DNA from: Aphrocallistes beatrix
Lineage: Eukaryota; Porifera; Hexactinellida; Sceptrulophora; Aphrocallistidae
Direction: 5' to 3'
Assembly (NCBI GenBank): GCA_963281255.1
Contig: OY725489.1
Coordinates: 3,596,001 to 3,660,000, forward strand
Length of the DNA: 64,000 bases
Shown: piece after piece, positions 21,250 to 33,560 of the stretch
Position numbering within the stretch: the stretch's first letter is position 1
Layout: each line of letters starts with the position of its first letter
Made by a program: the position numbers and the translations under genes
Notes under the pieces: generated by a model
The model's input: the letters and a program-made list of their open reading frames with translations, nothing else
What the model was told of the DNA's origin: nothing
Databases searched by the model: none

Positions 21250-23060
21250 ATTATACTCGAGTGATCAGCTTCGGCGAGCTGAAAAATCCAAATTGTACTT
21301 TTTAGTAGACACTCTTTTGGTTGATGGAGTATCTACTCAATTGGTATATAAAAATTCAATTGAGCTTGATAAATGTCATGATAAATATGATTGCATAAAA
21401 TTTCAAGTGAAACAATGATTGAAAACTACATCGAATTCAATAGGCACAAGATTCATGTTACTATTATTGACTGCCAGTACTTTTGAAACATACTAGTATC
21501 AAGGTTGGATTAATGGTAGCTACCTTTGTTTTTTCATCGTCTAATTACAAATCATTAACTCGAATAATTCACAATCTAATTATATGTAGCATTATATTGT
21601 AGACTCACCCATCGTACTCAACAACAGTTGATGAATCATAAGTTCACTTCTCTTTTCTTATTGGTGAGATATTAACCTAACTAGAAAAACGATGATGAGA
21701 CTTAATAACTGTGATTTTATACTTCTCTATAACATCATACGTAGATCACCTATAGCACGACATAAAAAGCTTTAAAGAATCAATATATTCGTAATCATAC
21801 GAATAACCAACATGATAAAAATAAGATAATATGAATACACACCATGTTAGGCGGGAGTCTTGAAGTGTAAACATCGTTTGTTGATGCCAGGGAGAGCTTG
21901 TCTTCATTTGAGTGCTTTCTTTGATCAAGGACTCGTGCAATGATGAAATAAGTAGAATTTTAAATAAAAACATTATATGAGAGAGTAAATGTGTCCTGCC
22001 TTGTATTTTCAACTGAAATAATAATTTGGAAAATTATCAAATGGAATAGTAACATTTTTTTAATTTATGTAGAGGTACTTCACATTCCTCCTCACCCATT
22101 TCGGTAGCGTTACCTTTTTCCAACGGCCCTCCGAGGGCTTCTTAATATACAGGTAAATCCTCAAAATTTGACAACATTTTGAGTAAGCACTTGTACCAGA
22201 GAAATAAATATATTTATAAGAAAAAATTCCATTTAGACATAATATTTAAAAAAAATCTGATCTACTTGTTTGGGTGGATTCGGAAATACGAGAACCTATT
22301 GCTGAGGTAATATATGTAGTCTCTTAGGAATTAGTTTGACTTGAATGAAACATCGGACATTTTCTAACTATTCAGGCCTAATTAGTTAGGAATTTGTGGT
22401 GCAAATAAAATACCAGTATTACTTGAATATGAATCCAAATTCTGCTTTAGCCCGAAGAACAACCCAACTCCCCGATTCGTTCGATTAATCATAACTCCTA
22501 GAGAGTGATACAAGTTAAATCGTTTTAACCGTGCAAAACAAATCAGAATGATAGACCATATACTACACTTACATTGTAAATCATCCCCCCCACCACCCCA
22601 GACCCTATGAGGTCATTGGGGGGGGAATATAATCAGTCAGTTGAAATCTAAAAAAGTAACAAAGGAAGAAGGTTCAATACATTTTGGATAAATTTAAAAA
22701 ATGATATACGATGTACGATATACTAACGTACCAAATATAAATTTACCCTCCTTGATTATTTTTGTCAACTAGATACTTACCTGAAGTAGTCAGGTCAAAA
22801 TAGGAAGCAAATAATCCCAACCCCAAAAAATTGCAAGAAAATGTTTTATTGCATTTTTCCGTAGAATCAGGTCTTAAGAGTAAGATACTAAAGTTTACCG
22901 AAATCGGAGTATCAGAAAGTGATTTGCCACGACCCCGTCGTTGACCCCGGACCATAAAAATCTCCGGTTTTGAAAATTGTGCTTAACCTTTCAAATGATT
23001 GCAGTATTCTATTGTCATATTGGTGCTCAGCATCAAATTTCCGACAATTTGATATATATT
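21250..23060. other. Gap, no gene recognised
   Basis: AT-rich, with short fortuitous frames only. Near 22996-23062 there is a scrap (GGTGCTCAGCATCAAATTTC, ATTTGATATATATTGAC) resembling the palindrome arm of family B. Confidence 0.4.
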
Positions 23061-23067
23061 GACTATA

Positions 23068-23290
23068 CAAGCGCGTTTCGCTCGCTTGCGCTGCGCGACT
23101 GGCGGACAATTTGTGTCCGCCTGAGGCTCCCTTCGGTCGCCTGGGTCACATTGGTTAATTATAAGGGAGATAACATCTCTAAATACGTCATCAAAAAATG
23201 ATGACTCATCACTTTGTTATGACGCCATCATTACTTATCAAAATTTTAAGAATTGACAAATTTGGTGATTTTTCGTGCGATTTCGATTAT
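23068..23290 (+). repeat. R500 repeat, truncated copy 3
   Basis: GC-rich head CAAGCGCGTTTCGCTCGCTT, GGACAATTTGTGTCC hairpin, GGTTAATTATAAGG. The middle is partly missing: it jumps to ATGATGACTCATCACTTTGT and ends GATTTCGATTATAGC. Confidence 0.7.
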
Positions 23291-23764
23291 AGCATGGTCC
23301 CCCGGGTTAATTTTGGCAGCTAAAACTGGTCGAGGGGGACCAAATTTAGCCAGGAGGGACCAATATTGACCTGACAGAACATAACTATTAAATTACTCAA
23401 CTCAATGAACAATCTTATCAGTCTTAGCCACCATAGGTAATTCATTGCCATCATGTATAGTGGTCAAAATGGGTGTATGTGGCATAAAGTAGCTCTTATT
23501 GATAATTACATAAAGTAAGGAATGATGAATAATCAGAAAAATTAATCTGTGACTAATTTGAATGCGTATTATTCGAATCTGGAATCCGATTAGCTGTATC
23601 CCATACAGTTTAGAAGTAACCTCAAATAGATTGCAATACTGTGGTAGACAGTTATAGGGTGTGTTTTTTATTCTACAAAAAATGGATTACCATTCCAGAA
23701 AAGATGCAGACCAACCGCAAGGCATGATAGTGTGAAAATACTGTATATATGTATGGGATGGAAT

Positions 23765-23955
23765 CAGGGTATTATACATCCCTCCAGAGATACGCTCCTA
23801 GTCTCAAACCCATAAAATTTCATACGCCTAAATCGATAAATAACATTATAATAGAGGGTGAATTGGGCAAATTCTAAATTTTCACGCTCCTAAACACTTT
23901 CGGGCTTAAAATCATACGCCTAAAGGAGCGTCTCGCGCTCCTAGATAATCCCTTG
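23765..23955 (-). mobile_element. hAT-type MITE, AGGAGCG family, copy 1
   Basis: Perfect 8-bp duplication GATGGAAT at 23757-23764 and 23956-23963. Ends CAGGGTATTATA and, inverted, CAAGGGATTATC. The interior carries AGGAGCG/CGCTCCT and GGCGTATGA words. Homologous in the opposite orientation to 33369-33560. 191 bp, non-coding. Confidence 0.85.
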
Positions 23956-23963
23956 GATGGAAT

Positions 23964-24700
23964 ACCCTAATGAAGTCATCTTGAACTTATAATACTCTTC
24001 TCAAGCATAGGTCTCACTATACGTAAAGTCCAAGTTTTGTGTCAATAATTTCCGGACACAATGTAATAAGAATAACATTTACCTCATTAAATCAAATATA
24101 AATAATTATTTGCTAGTTAGAGAATGATTCTAAAATGTCGAGTTAGGTTATAATCCCTTTTAGTCAATCAAATAAAGTCGACTGTACTGATTAAATTCCT
24201 GGATTCTGATTGACTAATACAATTTGACACCAAAGCTTGTATTATAGGAGCTGCCTTTTTCAGGATGGACGGTGTAGGGCGTCCGTGTGATCCATATTTG
24301 ATGATTGAAATGACATATCAACAGTGCATATAATAATGCACTGCATCATGTAGATTTCTAAAATTAATATTCTTTAATTGATCAAAATAATAATTGAGTT
24401 TTGTATCGCTCTAGTGAGTCCGGCACATTTTGGAACTGCATGATTGATATGTAAACCTATATTTATTCTTTATTTAGAGGATAAATAAACTCATTAGAAA
24501 AACAAATATGTAATATATGATCCATAATAAGAACTCTTCTCTATCAAACGCACACAATTTATAATTTCAATTAACTATGGATTGTTACCAGGTCACTAAT
24601 TTTCTAAGTTGCCAAGTATTACTCATTTCTATGGAAAATCATACCACGGTAACCCCCATTCAATTTAGATGTAGGTACACAACTTTGATTGTACAGTACA
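23964..24700. other. Gap
   Basis: AT-rich, no supported feature. Confidence 0.4.
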
Positions 24701-24701
24701 C

Positions 24702-25062
24702 CAGGGCTGGGGTTGGTTAACCGATATTTGGGGTCGGTTATTTTGGTTTCCTCCAGGGCGGTAAACCGGTTAACCGATGTGAATATTAATTAGTATAAAT
24801 ATGGGTTTGTCGACTAATATTTAACCTGATATTGAAAAATTTACAATCTTCAGTGGTCTCGAAATATACTATATGGTTAGAAAAATTGTAATAATATTGT
24901 AATAACAAAATTTTAGAAGTGATATTCATGAATCTTCATCGAAAAACAATGAAATGAGTCTAAATATTTAGAAAATAAAGCAGATCAGCTAACCGATCCA
25001 AGATTTTCTTAATCGTTTATCGTGAATGACGGAGGTTAACCGGTTAACCGAATCCACTCTTG
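24702..25062 (-). mobile_element. GGTTAACC-ended element, uninterrupted copy
   Basis: Reverse-orientation partner of 2318-4622. Ends CAGGGCTGGGGTTGGTTAAC and, inverted, CAAGAGTGGATTCGGTTAAC. Flanked by AGTACAC at 24695-24701 and 25063-25069, again 7 bp. Contains GGTTAACCGGTTAACC blocks near both ends. 361 bp, non-coding. Confidence 0.85.
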
Positions 25063-25192
25063 AGTACACTTCTAGGTGTACGGCAAGAGATGGATATAAT
25101 ATTAATAATTATAATAAATAATATATAGCTTTTGAAAATCATGCAGTGATTTGTTGAGAAGCTCTATAGTTAATTCGTCATTCATTCATTTA

Positions 25193-26518
25193 CTTAGGTC
25201 ATTTCAAAAGTACTGATCACTATTGATTTTTGACAGCTAGTGTATATCTAATGCACCAATTAATATAATGCAGATAGCATTACCCATTCTCTCCTAATAT
25301 CTAAAAGAAATTTTAAGATAGCATAAGTATTTTTCTTACAATCATCTTTTCAATTTTGTTAGTTTGACTACTTATACATTTGGCTTCAAAATAGTCAATT
25401 AGCAAGAGCAAGAGCAAAAGGCGTATATCAAGTTTTGTTCACTGCTAAAAGATTCGAACAGGAACATCCACAATGATCTCGTGGAAGTTTGTGGAGATCA
25501 AGCACTTGCTTATTCCACGGTTAGAAGATGGGCTCAACTATTTAGAGAGGGAAGATACAGCATTGAAGATGAGCCTCGAACTGGTAGGACTAAATCTGCC
25601 ACCTGTGAACCCTCAATTGAGTTAGTTGGTGAATTTCTTCAAAATGACCCTTGCTGCTCTATTGAAAAGATTTCTAAGTATACAAATACCTCAACGGGAA
25701 GTATCTACCGCATTCTGAAGGAAGATCTCGGAGTAAAGAATGTTTGCGCACGGCGGGTGCCGTATTTGCTGTCAGAGGCCCAGATAAAAAAGAGGGTAGA
25801 ATGTTGTGAACATCTACATTACGAAATTTTGATGCAAGACAACTCTATGAGATTGTAACAATAGATGAAACTTGGATTTACTATTCACAACCTAAATCCA
25901 AGGAAAAATCTAAGTGTTGGCTGCATCCGGGCGAACCCCGACCTAAAAAAACGATTTCCGTGCGAAGAGGGTAATGTACGCAATTGCATTTGACGCCTAC
26001 GGCTCAGTTGCTCAGGTTTGCGTTCCGAAGGGCCAGAATGTTCCTGGATACTTTTATTGCACTCATGTGCTCACAGAAGTCAGTAAACACTACGCAGAGC
26101 GTCGGCCGAGAACTGGTCCTCGTGGAATAAAACTTCTACATGAGAATGCCAGTAGCCATAAAACTAAACAAGTCGCCGCATACATCGAGGATACAGGAAT
26201 GCAAACACTGAATCACCCTCCCTATTCCCCTGACCTAAGTCTTTGTGACTTCGGGTTGTTTTACGTAAAGCTGAAAAGTCGTCTCTCCGATAAGGAGTTC
26301 ACTAGTCGAATGGAGATCGGATTCACCATTCATAAATACCTGAGATCGATCCCACAAACGGAGTATAAAAAGACATTCCGCTGCTGGGTAGACCGTCTAA
26401 AGGAGTGTATTCGCGTCAAGGGAGGCTATTTCGAGAATATGTAATTAAATAACACATCAGTGGTTGCTTAATATCAAAATAGTGGGGGGGGTGATCAGTA
26501 CTTTTGAAATGACCTAAG
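25193..26518 (+). mobile_element. mariner element, complete ends
   Basis: TIRs CTTAGGTCATTTCAAAAGTA (about 27 bp, on to CTGATCAC) with the inverted match ending at 26518. TA flanks at 25191-25192 and 26519-26520. 1326 bp, normal length for mariner. Confidence 0.92.
25422..26444 (+). pseudogene. mariner transposase, two frame breaks
   Basis: N-terminal HTH (AYIKFCSLLKD ... VEVCGDQALAYSTVRRW), the RYSIEDEPRTGR linker, a second HTH (SKYTNTSTGSIYRILKEDLG), then TIDETWIYYSQPKSKEKSK with the first Asp (about 25865). A frame change near 25850 precedes it and another lies near 25970. The remainder (MYAIAFDAYGSVAQVCVPKG) runs to TAA 26442-26444. The second catalytic site reads LHENASSHKT, with Glu where mariners have Asp; the third is PPYSPDLSLCDFGLF. 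It is recently dead, with the changes few. Confidence 0.9.
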
Positions 26519-26599
26519 TAAAATTACTCAGCTTTGATACTTTCAACTCGATTCCTTATTTCAATGTAAATACAGTATGTCAGATAAATATTTTCACAA

Positions 26600-26915
26600 G
26601 TAGGATTAGCCATAGCCTACTATATATAAGGCCTAAGAGTAACTTAACCAGGGATGCAGTAGAAGATGGATGAAGAAATACATGAGCTGCCTTAAATCAT
26701 TAACAAAGCACAATAGAGCATAGGAATGTATTACCAGCATATATAAATATGGTATCAAAGCACCCATCTCCGTTGTTAAAATTTAGATTAGGCATCAAAT
26801 GATTGCGCAGCAATATTTGGGTCAAATTTAGTGATTTTCAGAGGTCGTTTAAGGGCACTTCTAAGTGTTTTTATTATAAAGTTTTTTGCATAGAACTGAG
26901 AAGTGAATGTGTTAA
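26600..26915 (+). repeat. Fold-back family fragment
   Basis: Homologous to the left arm of the 27960-28752 inverted repeat (GCATATATAAATATGGTA, TTGTTAAAATTTAGATTAGG, TTTAGTGATTTTCAGAGGTC). Truncated on the right, where a family B end begins. The start motif ATAGCCTACTATATATAAGG also occurs near 56745. Confidence 0.6.
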
Positions 26916-26917
26916 AA

Positions 26918-27094
26918 TGTGTCGTTTTTAGAGCGACACCAGGTGGTACAAGTGGCTCAAAGTGGCGAAATATTGGGGCTGGAGATATAAAAATCGGAAT
27001 TATTGTTTGAACTCATATAAGGATCTAAAAATGATAAAAAAGCAATTTGGGCACATTTTTAGAAAAAACAAGTGTCCCATGGGAAACACCAACC
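26918..27094 (-). mobile_element. TTAA family B, one end only
   Basis: About 177 bp identical in arrangement to the left end of 8205-9425 in reverse orientation (CGACACCAGGTGGTACAAGT, GGAAACACCAACC then TTAA 27095-27098). The rest of the element is missing. Confidence 0.75.
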
Positions 27095-27116
27095 TTAATA
27101 ACAAAAAGCTAGTTTA

Positions 27117-27555
27117 GATATATTACATCTATAGAACATGTCTAAATTTAGCAAGACTCATACACAGACACACACATGCGTATAATTGCAAATGCAACCG
27201 GAGATCTATTAAAAAGAGATAAATACGATAAATGTGCTCAAAGTAAATAAAAAATCATTCTACAAAATAAACCTGAAAATGTCTAATGAAATGTTGGGAA
27301 AAATGAGTACATGTCAACGTGCATCTAACATCCTCCCTAGTGATGATTTCCAGTTTGTGCCAGGAAAGTTACGAATTGGGGAGTGCGATCAGAACATAAT
27401 AATTGAGAAGAGAGCCAGCCAAAAGAATATTCACTTGTGCAGAGACGTCATCGAACACATCTGGAGTGGAAGCGAGAGTAAACAGCTCCAGCTTACATTT
27501 CGAACAGAAAGAATTACATTGACTACCCATATCCGTCGTAGACGCCATCATTCTG
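27117..27555 (+). repeat. Repeated ORF of unknown function, second copy
   Basis: Shares flank (ACATGTCTAAATTTAGCA) and frame with 14343-15015. ATG 27291 (MLGKMSTCQRASNILPSDDF), then GKLRIGECDQNIIIEKRAS and HLCRDVIEHIWSGSES to the basic RRRRHHS end. Homology stops at about 27555, where a TTATTCACTAA/CTTAACTTAAG sequence starts. The two protein copies differ by a few residues and a four-residue indel, which suggests a recent duplication. Confidence 0.5.
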
Positions 27556-27559
27556 TGCC

Positions 27560-27950
27560 CTTATTCACTAAACTTCTTAACTTAAGTTTTGCTTAACTTT
27601 AACCGTAGAATGCCCAGAGGGGACACTGTGTCCCCACTATAAGACAGCTTCATAAATCCCCTCAAACTATGTCAAAATGAATGAATTTACGGGCTTACAA
27701 GTTAAATTTGTTAATATATGCTTTTATATATTTAAAATATTCATAAAGCAAAACAAATTTTTAACAAAATGATGAGTTATCATCATGACGTCATTGTATT
27801 AAATTGATTCAGAATATTTGTAAAACGTTAATTATTTAACAATTATCTATGGTAGAGGGATTGAAATCGACTCAAAATTGCAAAATAGTTAGAATAGCCA
27901 TAGCCCTCTGTATATAAGACATGCCATCTAAATCTCAAAAATGGACCAGG
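27560..27950. other. Gap
   Basis: Starts with TTATTCACTAAACTTCTT and CTTAACTTAAG-like words reminiscent of the 59279/62119 element ends. No gene seen. TGACGTCA occurs at about 27788. Confidence 0.35.
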
Positions 27951-27959
27951 GATGCGGTC

Positions 27960-28752
27960 GAAGATAGTTGAACAAATACATGATCTGCCTAAAATCATTA
28001 ACAACGCAGAATAGACCTTCGGAATGTATTACCTGCATATATAAATATGGTACAAAAGTACCCATATCCGTTGTTAAATTTTAGATCAGTCATCACATGA
28101 TTGCGCAATAGGTCATCTTTGGGAAAAATTTAGTGATTTTCTGGTCGTTTAATAAGTGCACTTCTAAGTGGTTTTATTATTTTTTTTTCGTATAGAACTG
28201 GGCTGTGAACGGGTTAATATAATTTCCAATTCTAGATTCAATGATTAACGAGTTATTAGACAAATTATCACTTTAGTCACATTTACTTATTTATCTAATA
28301 ACTCGTTGAGCATTGAATCTAAGCGTGGAAATTATATAATGACTTTATAGGAAGTAGTATATTGGCTATCAAATAAGATCAAATTTGAATTCATAGTTAT
28401 TGCGGTTTTCAAGATATAACCTCCACTGAGCAAAATGCGTTTCCATAGCAACGCTGGAATGTAGCAACATTCCATGAAAAATTTCAAACTGTTCGCATCA
28501 ACCCGTTCACAGCCCAGTTCTATACGAAAAAATAAAATACAACCACTTAGAGGTGCACTTAATTAAACGACCTGAAAATCACTAAATTTATCCCAAATAT
28601 GACCTATTCCGCAATCATTTGATGACTGATCTAAATTTCAAAAACGGATATGTGCACTTTTGCACCATATTTATATGTGCAGGTAATACATTCCGAAGAT
28701 CTATTCTGCGTCGTTAATAATTTTAGGCAGATCATCTATTTGGTCAACCAAC
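27960..28752. repeat. Fold-back inverted repeat
   Basis: Left arm about 27960-28220 (ATGATCTGCCTAAAATCATT, GCATATATAAATATGGTA, GAACTGGGCTGTGAACGGGT). The right arm, about 28500-28745, is its reverse complement (ACCCGTTCACAGCCCAGTTC ... AATTTTAGGCAGATCAT). The ~280-bp spacer holds a second hairpin (28228-28275 against 28295-28340: ATAATTTCCA..., TAATAACTCGTT). Non-coding; a possible fold-back transposon. Confidence 0.75.
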
Positions 28753-28985
28753 TTAGATAGCATCCCCCATTTATTGCTGACTCTTCTGGCTCAGTAACTA
28801 TCTTATCTGGAAGACAAAACTCCCCTCCTCCCTGAGGAAAGCGACGAAAGATCCATTGAACGAATCGCGTATTGTGGAAACATTTCACACTCCATTTATT
28901 GCCTAACACCTGACACACGCGAACGGGAGTTTCCCTCTGTCTGGGATATGCAATGATTTCTGCTGGATCCGGATAGGAAACTGAT
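28736..28985 (-). other. Unidentified coding-like fragment
   Basis: About 80 codons open on the minus strand (DPAEIIAYPRQRETPVRV, NKWSVKCFHNTRFVQWIFRR, GGGEFCLPDKIVTEPEE) ending at TAG near 28736. Composition looks more coding-like than the surroundings. It abuts the fold-back arm and a Gypsy gag remnant lies downstream on the other strand. No family recognised. Confidence 0.3.
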
Positions 28986-29396
28986 GTATTACGAGGGACG
29001 AATTATTTCCACAGTCTATCACCTATCACACTACTTTACTATAGCTGCTTGTTTGGGACTTGACACAGCTGTTCCGTTTATGATCTTCATATACATTAAA
29101 TCTAGTATCTGTATATGTTTTATCAATGGGCATGGCGTATGACTTTGCATCGGAGCTGTTCAATTGTTATGTAACAAATATTTCATTAAATTTTATCCCT
29201 GTCATGCCTCGCATTTATTATTAGTTAGCTACAACAGACCACCCAAGTCTTATCTATTAGGCATTGAGTTACTTTCTTATATTTACGTACAATTATGTTA
29301 TTCAACTCATTGTACTAGTGTTTTACCTGATCACATTTAGATAATTATATTCGGATCTCACATAAATACTACAATCCAACATGAACAAAACTCTCA

Positions 29397-30310
29397 ATGG
29401 CTACTGGACCTGCACTTTTTCGCAGACCCGCCGAACGCGAATTGGTTAAGGACATCGTAAAAGACGCTACGACGATTGAAGGTGCGTTGAAGACCCTGGA
29501 AGATATCTTAGACCCACCTATTGACAGTATCAGATGGGAGCCTGGGAACCAGATTGATGATTATTTTTTAGAAATAAGACGCAAGGCTTTCCATGCTGGA
29601 GTGGATATGAAATTCGTCGCACCAATCTTCGCTTCTCAGCTACCAAAAGACATCGAAGGAGAGCAGGGTCGGGATTTGATCAAGACTATCAAGCGAGAGC
29701 TCACTGAAAGAGGTTATCGTCTGGACATGTGGGGTAAAGATTTCGAAAAGATAAAGAAGGTAGCAGTATTGACCGATTTCAGCAGCGAACCACCACCTTC
29801 AATCCTTGCTACTAACAGTACATGAGAAGCCCAGATGCCTGTGGACGATACAGTTGCTTCCTCTAGGACTCAATTTCGAAGCTCTCAATGGGGTCGCCAG
29901 CCCAAGCAACACAGTCACATTCGGCTAAAGGATGTTTTATCCGCGGAGGTTCGCACATGTGGAAGTATTGTCCTGAGAAGCGGTGACAAGGCTGTGGGGA
30001 AAAAGTACATTCGACACCAGAGACAAACCCTCACCGAACCTCTTGAGGAATTTCCTCCGTGTTTGCCGAGAACCCTAAGAAACCCGCAGTAACCTCAATA
30101 ACGAAGTATATGATCGATACAGGAAACGCTCGCCCTGTGAAGCAGAACGTGAGGAGATTCTCACCAAACATGGAGCGGGAGATAAACAGTCAAGTGGATG
30201 ATCCTGAACTCCGATGTTCAGATATTAGGTTGAGTGCATCTCCTCCCCATGCAGAAGGAACTGATGACCAATTTTGGTTGCATGTAGACTGCGACAATTT
30301 GATCTGGCAA
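29397..30310 (+). pseudogene. Ty3/Gypsy-like gag-pol remnant, internally deleted
   Basis: ATG 29397 opens a gag-like frame (RWEPGNQIDDYFLEIRRKAF, ASQLPKDIEGEQGRDL) with a TGA at 29823. In another frame, 29918-29983 encodes a CCHC zinc-knuckle relic, CFIRGGSHMWKYC, where Arg replaces the second Cys. From about 30105 the segment KYMIDTGNARPVKQNVRRFS is the start of a pol reverse-transcriptase region (IDTGxAxPVxQxxRR is typical of Gypsy pol). Only about 120 bp separates knuckle and RT, so the protease region is gone. No RT catalytic motif, integrase or LTR pair was found nearby. Confidence 0.7.
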
Positions 30311-31267
30311 GATGCAGTCCATTTTTTTTAATTAGAATGTCCATCTTGCATCGGAGAGTTCATATCTGTTAAATAAGAACTTAGTGATGCAAAAAATTAA
30401 GCAATTTAATAGTAGAAAATTTAGATCACATTAGATTAGTTAAATTAAATATTTGCCTAGTAAATGCATGGGTTTTAGCAAAGAATATTAGCTGTCGAGT
30501 TTTAGGCCTCTTTAGAAATAATTGGATTGTTTTACGCTTGAACAACTAGAATCTTTTGTACATTTTATAGTGTCAACTCGAGACGATTTGGATTTATTGA
30601 TTCCTTTTCATGAATCTCTTTTAGTAAAACTTAGTGAGTCTGGCCCTGTTATCCCTGGAGTACAAATGCCCACTGATTTAGATGATAGACCAGATGTATT
30701 CACTGTGACATCAGATCCTGATGTTACAGCGAATACATCTGTTCCGGATTCCGAGATGATAGTGACAACAGTGGATGAGAATATTATAGTTAATGAAATC
30801 ATAGTTGAACAATCCCCTAGTGAAGAGACGAGGGGTGAATTTTTCTTCAGTTTAGATGAGTGGAGTAGTATTGCCCATAGTGAAGGCGATTCAATCGTTT
30901 TTTTAAAAGATTGGACTAATTTGTTAAGTTCCAAATTGGAAGGCCTTTTTACATGTGTCCTTTGATTTAAATATAAAAAAATTAATAAATCAGAAAGTAG
31001 GAAAAAAAATGCATTGTTTTTAGAGCAACTGCAGTTTGCAAATTTAAAAATTGTCATAAATTTGTATTTATAATCAAGAAAAATCCTTTGGAATGTGAAA
31101 GATGCAATAATATAACTGTAGAATATCGGGTGTTAGGTTCCTTATCAATAGGAGCATTTAGATAATGAAACTGTTCATTCTAGAAATTTATCGAATTCAA
31201 AACGTTTAGGAGTTGCAACAGAATTAACAGAAAATTCAGTGAGCCAATATTTTTATAATCAATTTAA

Positions 31268-33192
31268 GGATACCGCCCGCGAAAAACATCGCCTTACATA
31301 AAAAAAATTGGTGGAAATTTTTTTTGTTAATTTCATCGGATTATTGAGTAGTCTACTATCTAATCGTACTTGTTGGACGGTATTTATTTTGATATTCTAG
31401 AAATGAGCACCTAAAGCTCAGTAGTACTAAAAATCGGATAGTTATTCGTGGTTTTGCGGCGCATTCATCAATTATTTTCCAACTTATCTGATATTTTTTC
31501 AATTATATAAACCTCAAAATGGTTTTGGCCCCTTTAAATATTATAAAACAGATGAATTTAGAAAAAGAGGCACTTAAAATGCAATCAAAAATATCTTTAT
31601 GAGGGATTTCATTTCAAAAATGTTCGGGAAATAGCCGTTGTGATATTAGCTATTGTGTATAGAAAAGAATTCTGAACATTTTTTTAAAAAAATTGTTAAG
31701 GTCCGACCATTAGTACGAAAGTTATAGTATATTGTAGGTAAAGTTCGGACATCAAACCTCTCTATGGCCCCGAAAGTGCTCGATGTCAATGCGTAAAAAC
31801 TATTGATGATATATAATCTATCATCATCTTAAATGAAAGGATATATGTGATAATATATAGGTTCCTCAAACATCTCTTTGTCAAAAAGTAAATATTTCTT
31901 GACTTATCATCGATTTTATTGTAATACAAATTCTATGGAGAACTTTGAATATATTAGAAAATGGCGAATCTTGTCATGAAATAAGTTACCAAAAGTAGTT
32001 ATTATACTCAAAAAAACAATCCAATAGTAACTAGCAATGTATACATAAATTTTGAAGCACTCAACATGATTATTTTGTAAGTTCAAAGCATTTATCTCCA
32101 AATTCGGTCAAAGCCCCCCATTTATGGTCCAAAAACAGATTCCTCCATATCTCGGGAAATATAAACCCAAATTCTTAGCTCTCAATTCCTAATATACTTT
32201 TCAAGACGGTATCTATCTGATTCTTAGATAATAAGTGTATTACATGGAATGGAATGCTAAGTTTCAAATTTTTATCACGTGATGACGTAGCATTTTTCGA
32301 AAATCCTAACTTGAAAACTAAAAGTCGTAGACTCTCGCTCTAACTTCCTAATATACTTTTTAGAAGCTCTTTATTCATTCTAAACCGATGAATTATACTT
32401 TGTAGTGCTAGGAATATGAGTTATATTCCCTAATTGGTTCAAAATATTCGGGGTTAGAGGCCTCAAGGTAAATTGTGAATTTTCAGTATAATTTTGCCAT
32501 TTTACCAAATTCTGTTGGAATACATCTAATTCTTAGTATACATGTGATTAAATGTCCATTGATGCTTTTTTTTATCGTTAATAGCTCATTTTACATCGTT
32601 CTTAATATTTAAACTTCAAATCCCTATATCTTGGGACTTTAAAATTCCAAAATTGACCGTCTTTCAAAAATTTTAACTCAAAATTGCCTTGAGATAGAGG
32701 TTTGAAAATTTCAGGAGTTGTTCCATATCATTAGGCGATGAGCGTAGGACCACTCGATTTTCGATATCTTATAAATTTGTGATTTTATTGCTGATTTCCA
32801 AATAAAATCGGGCTTTTTTCGCCGTTTTTTGGCCCTTTTTATTCGGACACCGATAAAATTTACAATTTTTCTAATTTTAACTTTCTTCTGGTCCTATGAA
32901 GTGGCAAATATGATAGGCTATCTATGAATAAATTTTCGAAGCATTTGATCCAAACATGTGCTTTAAAAAAATCACAGAGTGGAGGAGGGCTTACCATTAA
33001 GATGTGCTAGGGAAAAACGGAAAAAACCGACTTAGAGACGCTGTAACTCAAAAACTAGATTTGCGAACCAAAAACTGTTTGGCATGTCTCAATATTTTTT
33101 AATTGCACTACCTGCCCACGCTTAACATCTTATATATCTATTCTTGATATATGCTGTAAGCCAAACCTATGGATTTTTCACGGGCGGTATCC
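31268..33192 (-). mobile_element. TTAA-target nonautonomous element, family A, copy 3
   Basis: TTAA at 31264-31267 and 33193-33196. Ends GGATACCGCCCGCGAAAAA and, inverted, GGATACCGCCCGTGAAAAA. 1925 bp, reverse orientation, closest to copy 2. Deleting the element with one TTAA joins YNQF to NSTEST in one frame of the surrounding transposase gene. No coding capacity. Confidence 0.92.
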
Positions 33193-33368
33193 TTAACTCT
33201 ACTGAAAGCACAAATTTGGCTTTAAATTTTGGTAATTTTAATAATATTAAAAGTTCTGGAGTCTTACGAAAGGCTAAATTTGATTTGTCTAGTCTACAAA
33301 GATCTCTAATGATAATTGGAGTGAGTTAATTAGTTTACAACAAAATTACCAAAATACTATATTAGGAA

Positions 33369-33560
33369 CAAGGAATTATCTAGGAGCGCGAGACGCTCCT
33401 TTAGGCGTATGATTTTAAGCTGCAAAGTATTTAGGAGCGTAAAAATTCAGAAAAATACCCAATTTACCTCATATTATAATGTCATTTAGCGATTTAGGCG
33501 TATGAAAATTTAGAAATTTTAGATTAGGAGCGTATCTCTAGAAGGCTGTATAATACCCTG
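33369..33560 (+). mobile_element. hAT-type MITE, AGGAGCG family, copy 2
   Basis: Perfect 8-bp duplication ATTAGGAA (33361-33368, 33561-33568). Ends CAAGGAATTATC and, inverted, CAGGGTATTATA. Homologous to 23765-23955. Inserted in the NOF-like gene, whose frame rejoins (QNTI|LGSN) on removal. Confidence 0.88.

Noticed and set aside
30608..31057. 149-codon antisense frame
   Set aside because: Opposite strand of the N-terminal part of the NOF-like gene; low-complexity translation, no motif.
23369..33560. AGGGTATT as the TIR of the AGGAGCG-family MITE
   Set aside because: Comparison of both copies showed the second AGGGTATT to be flanking sequence; the true ends are CAGGGTATTATA/CAAGGGATTATC with 8-bp duplications.
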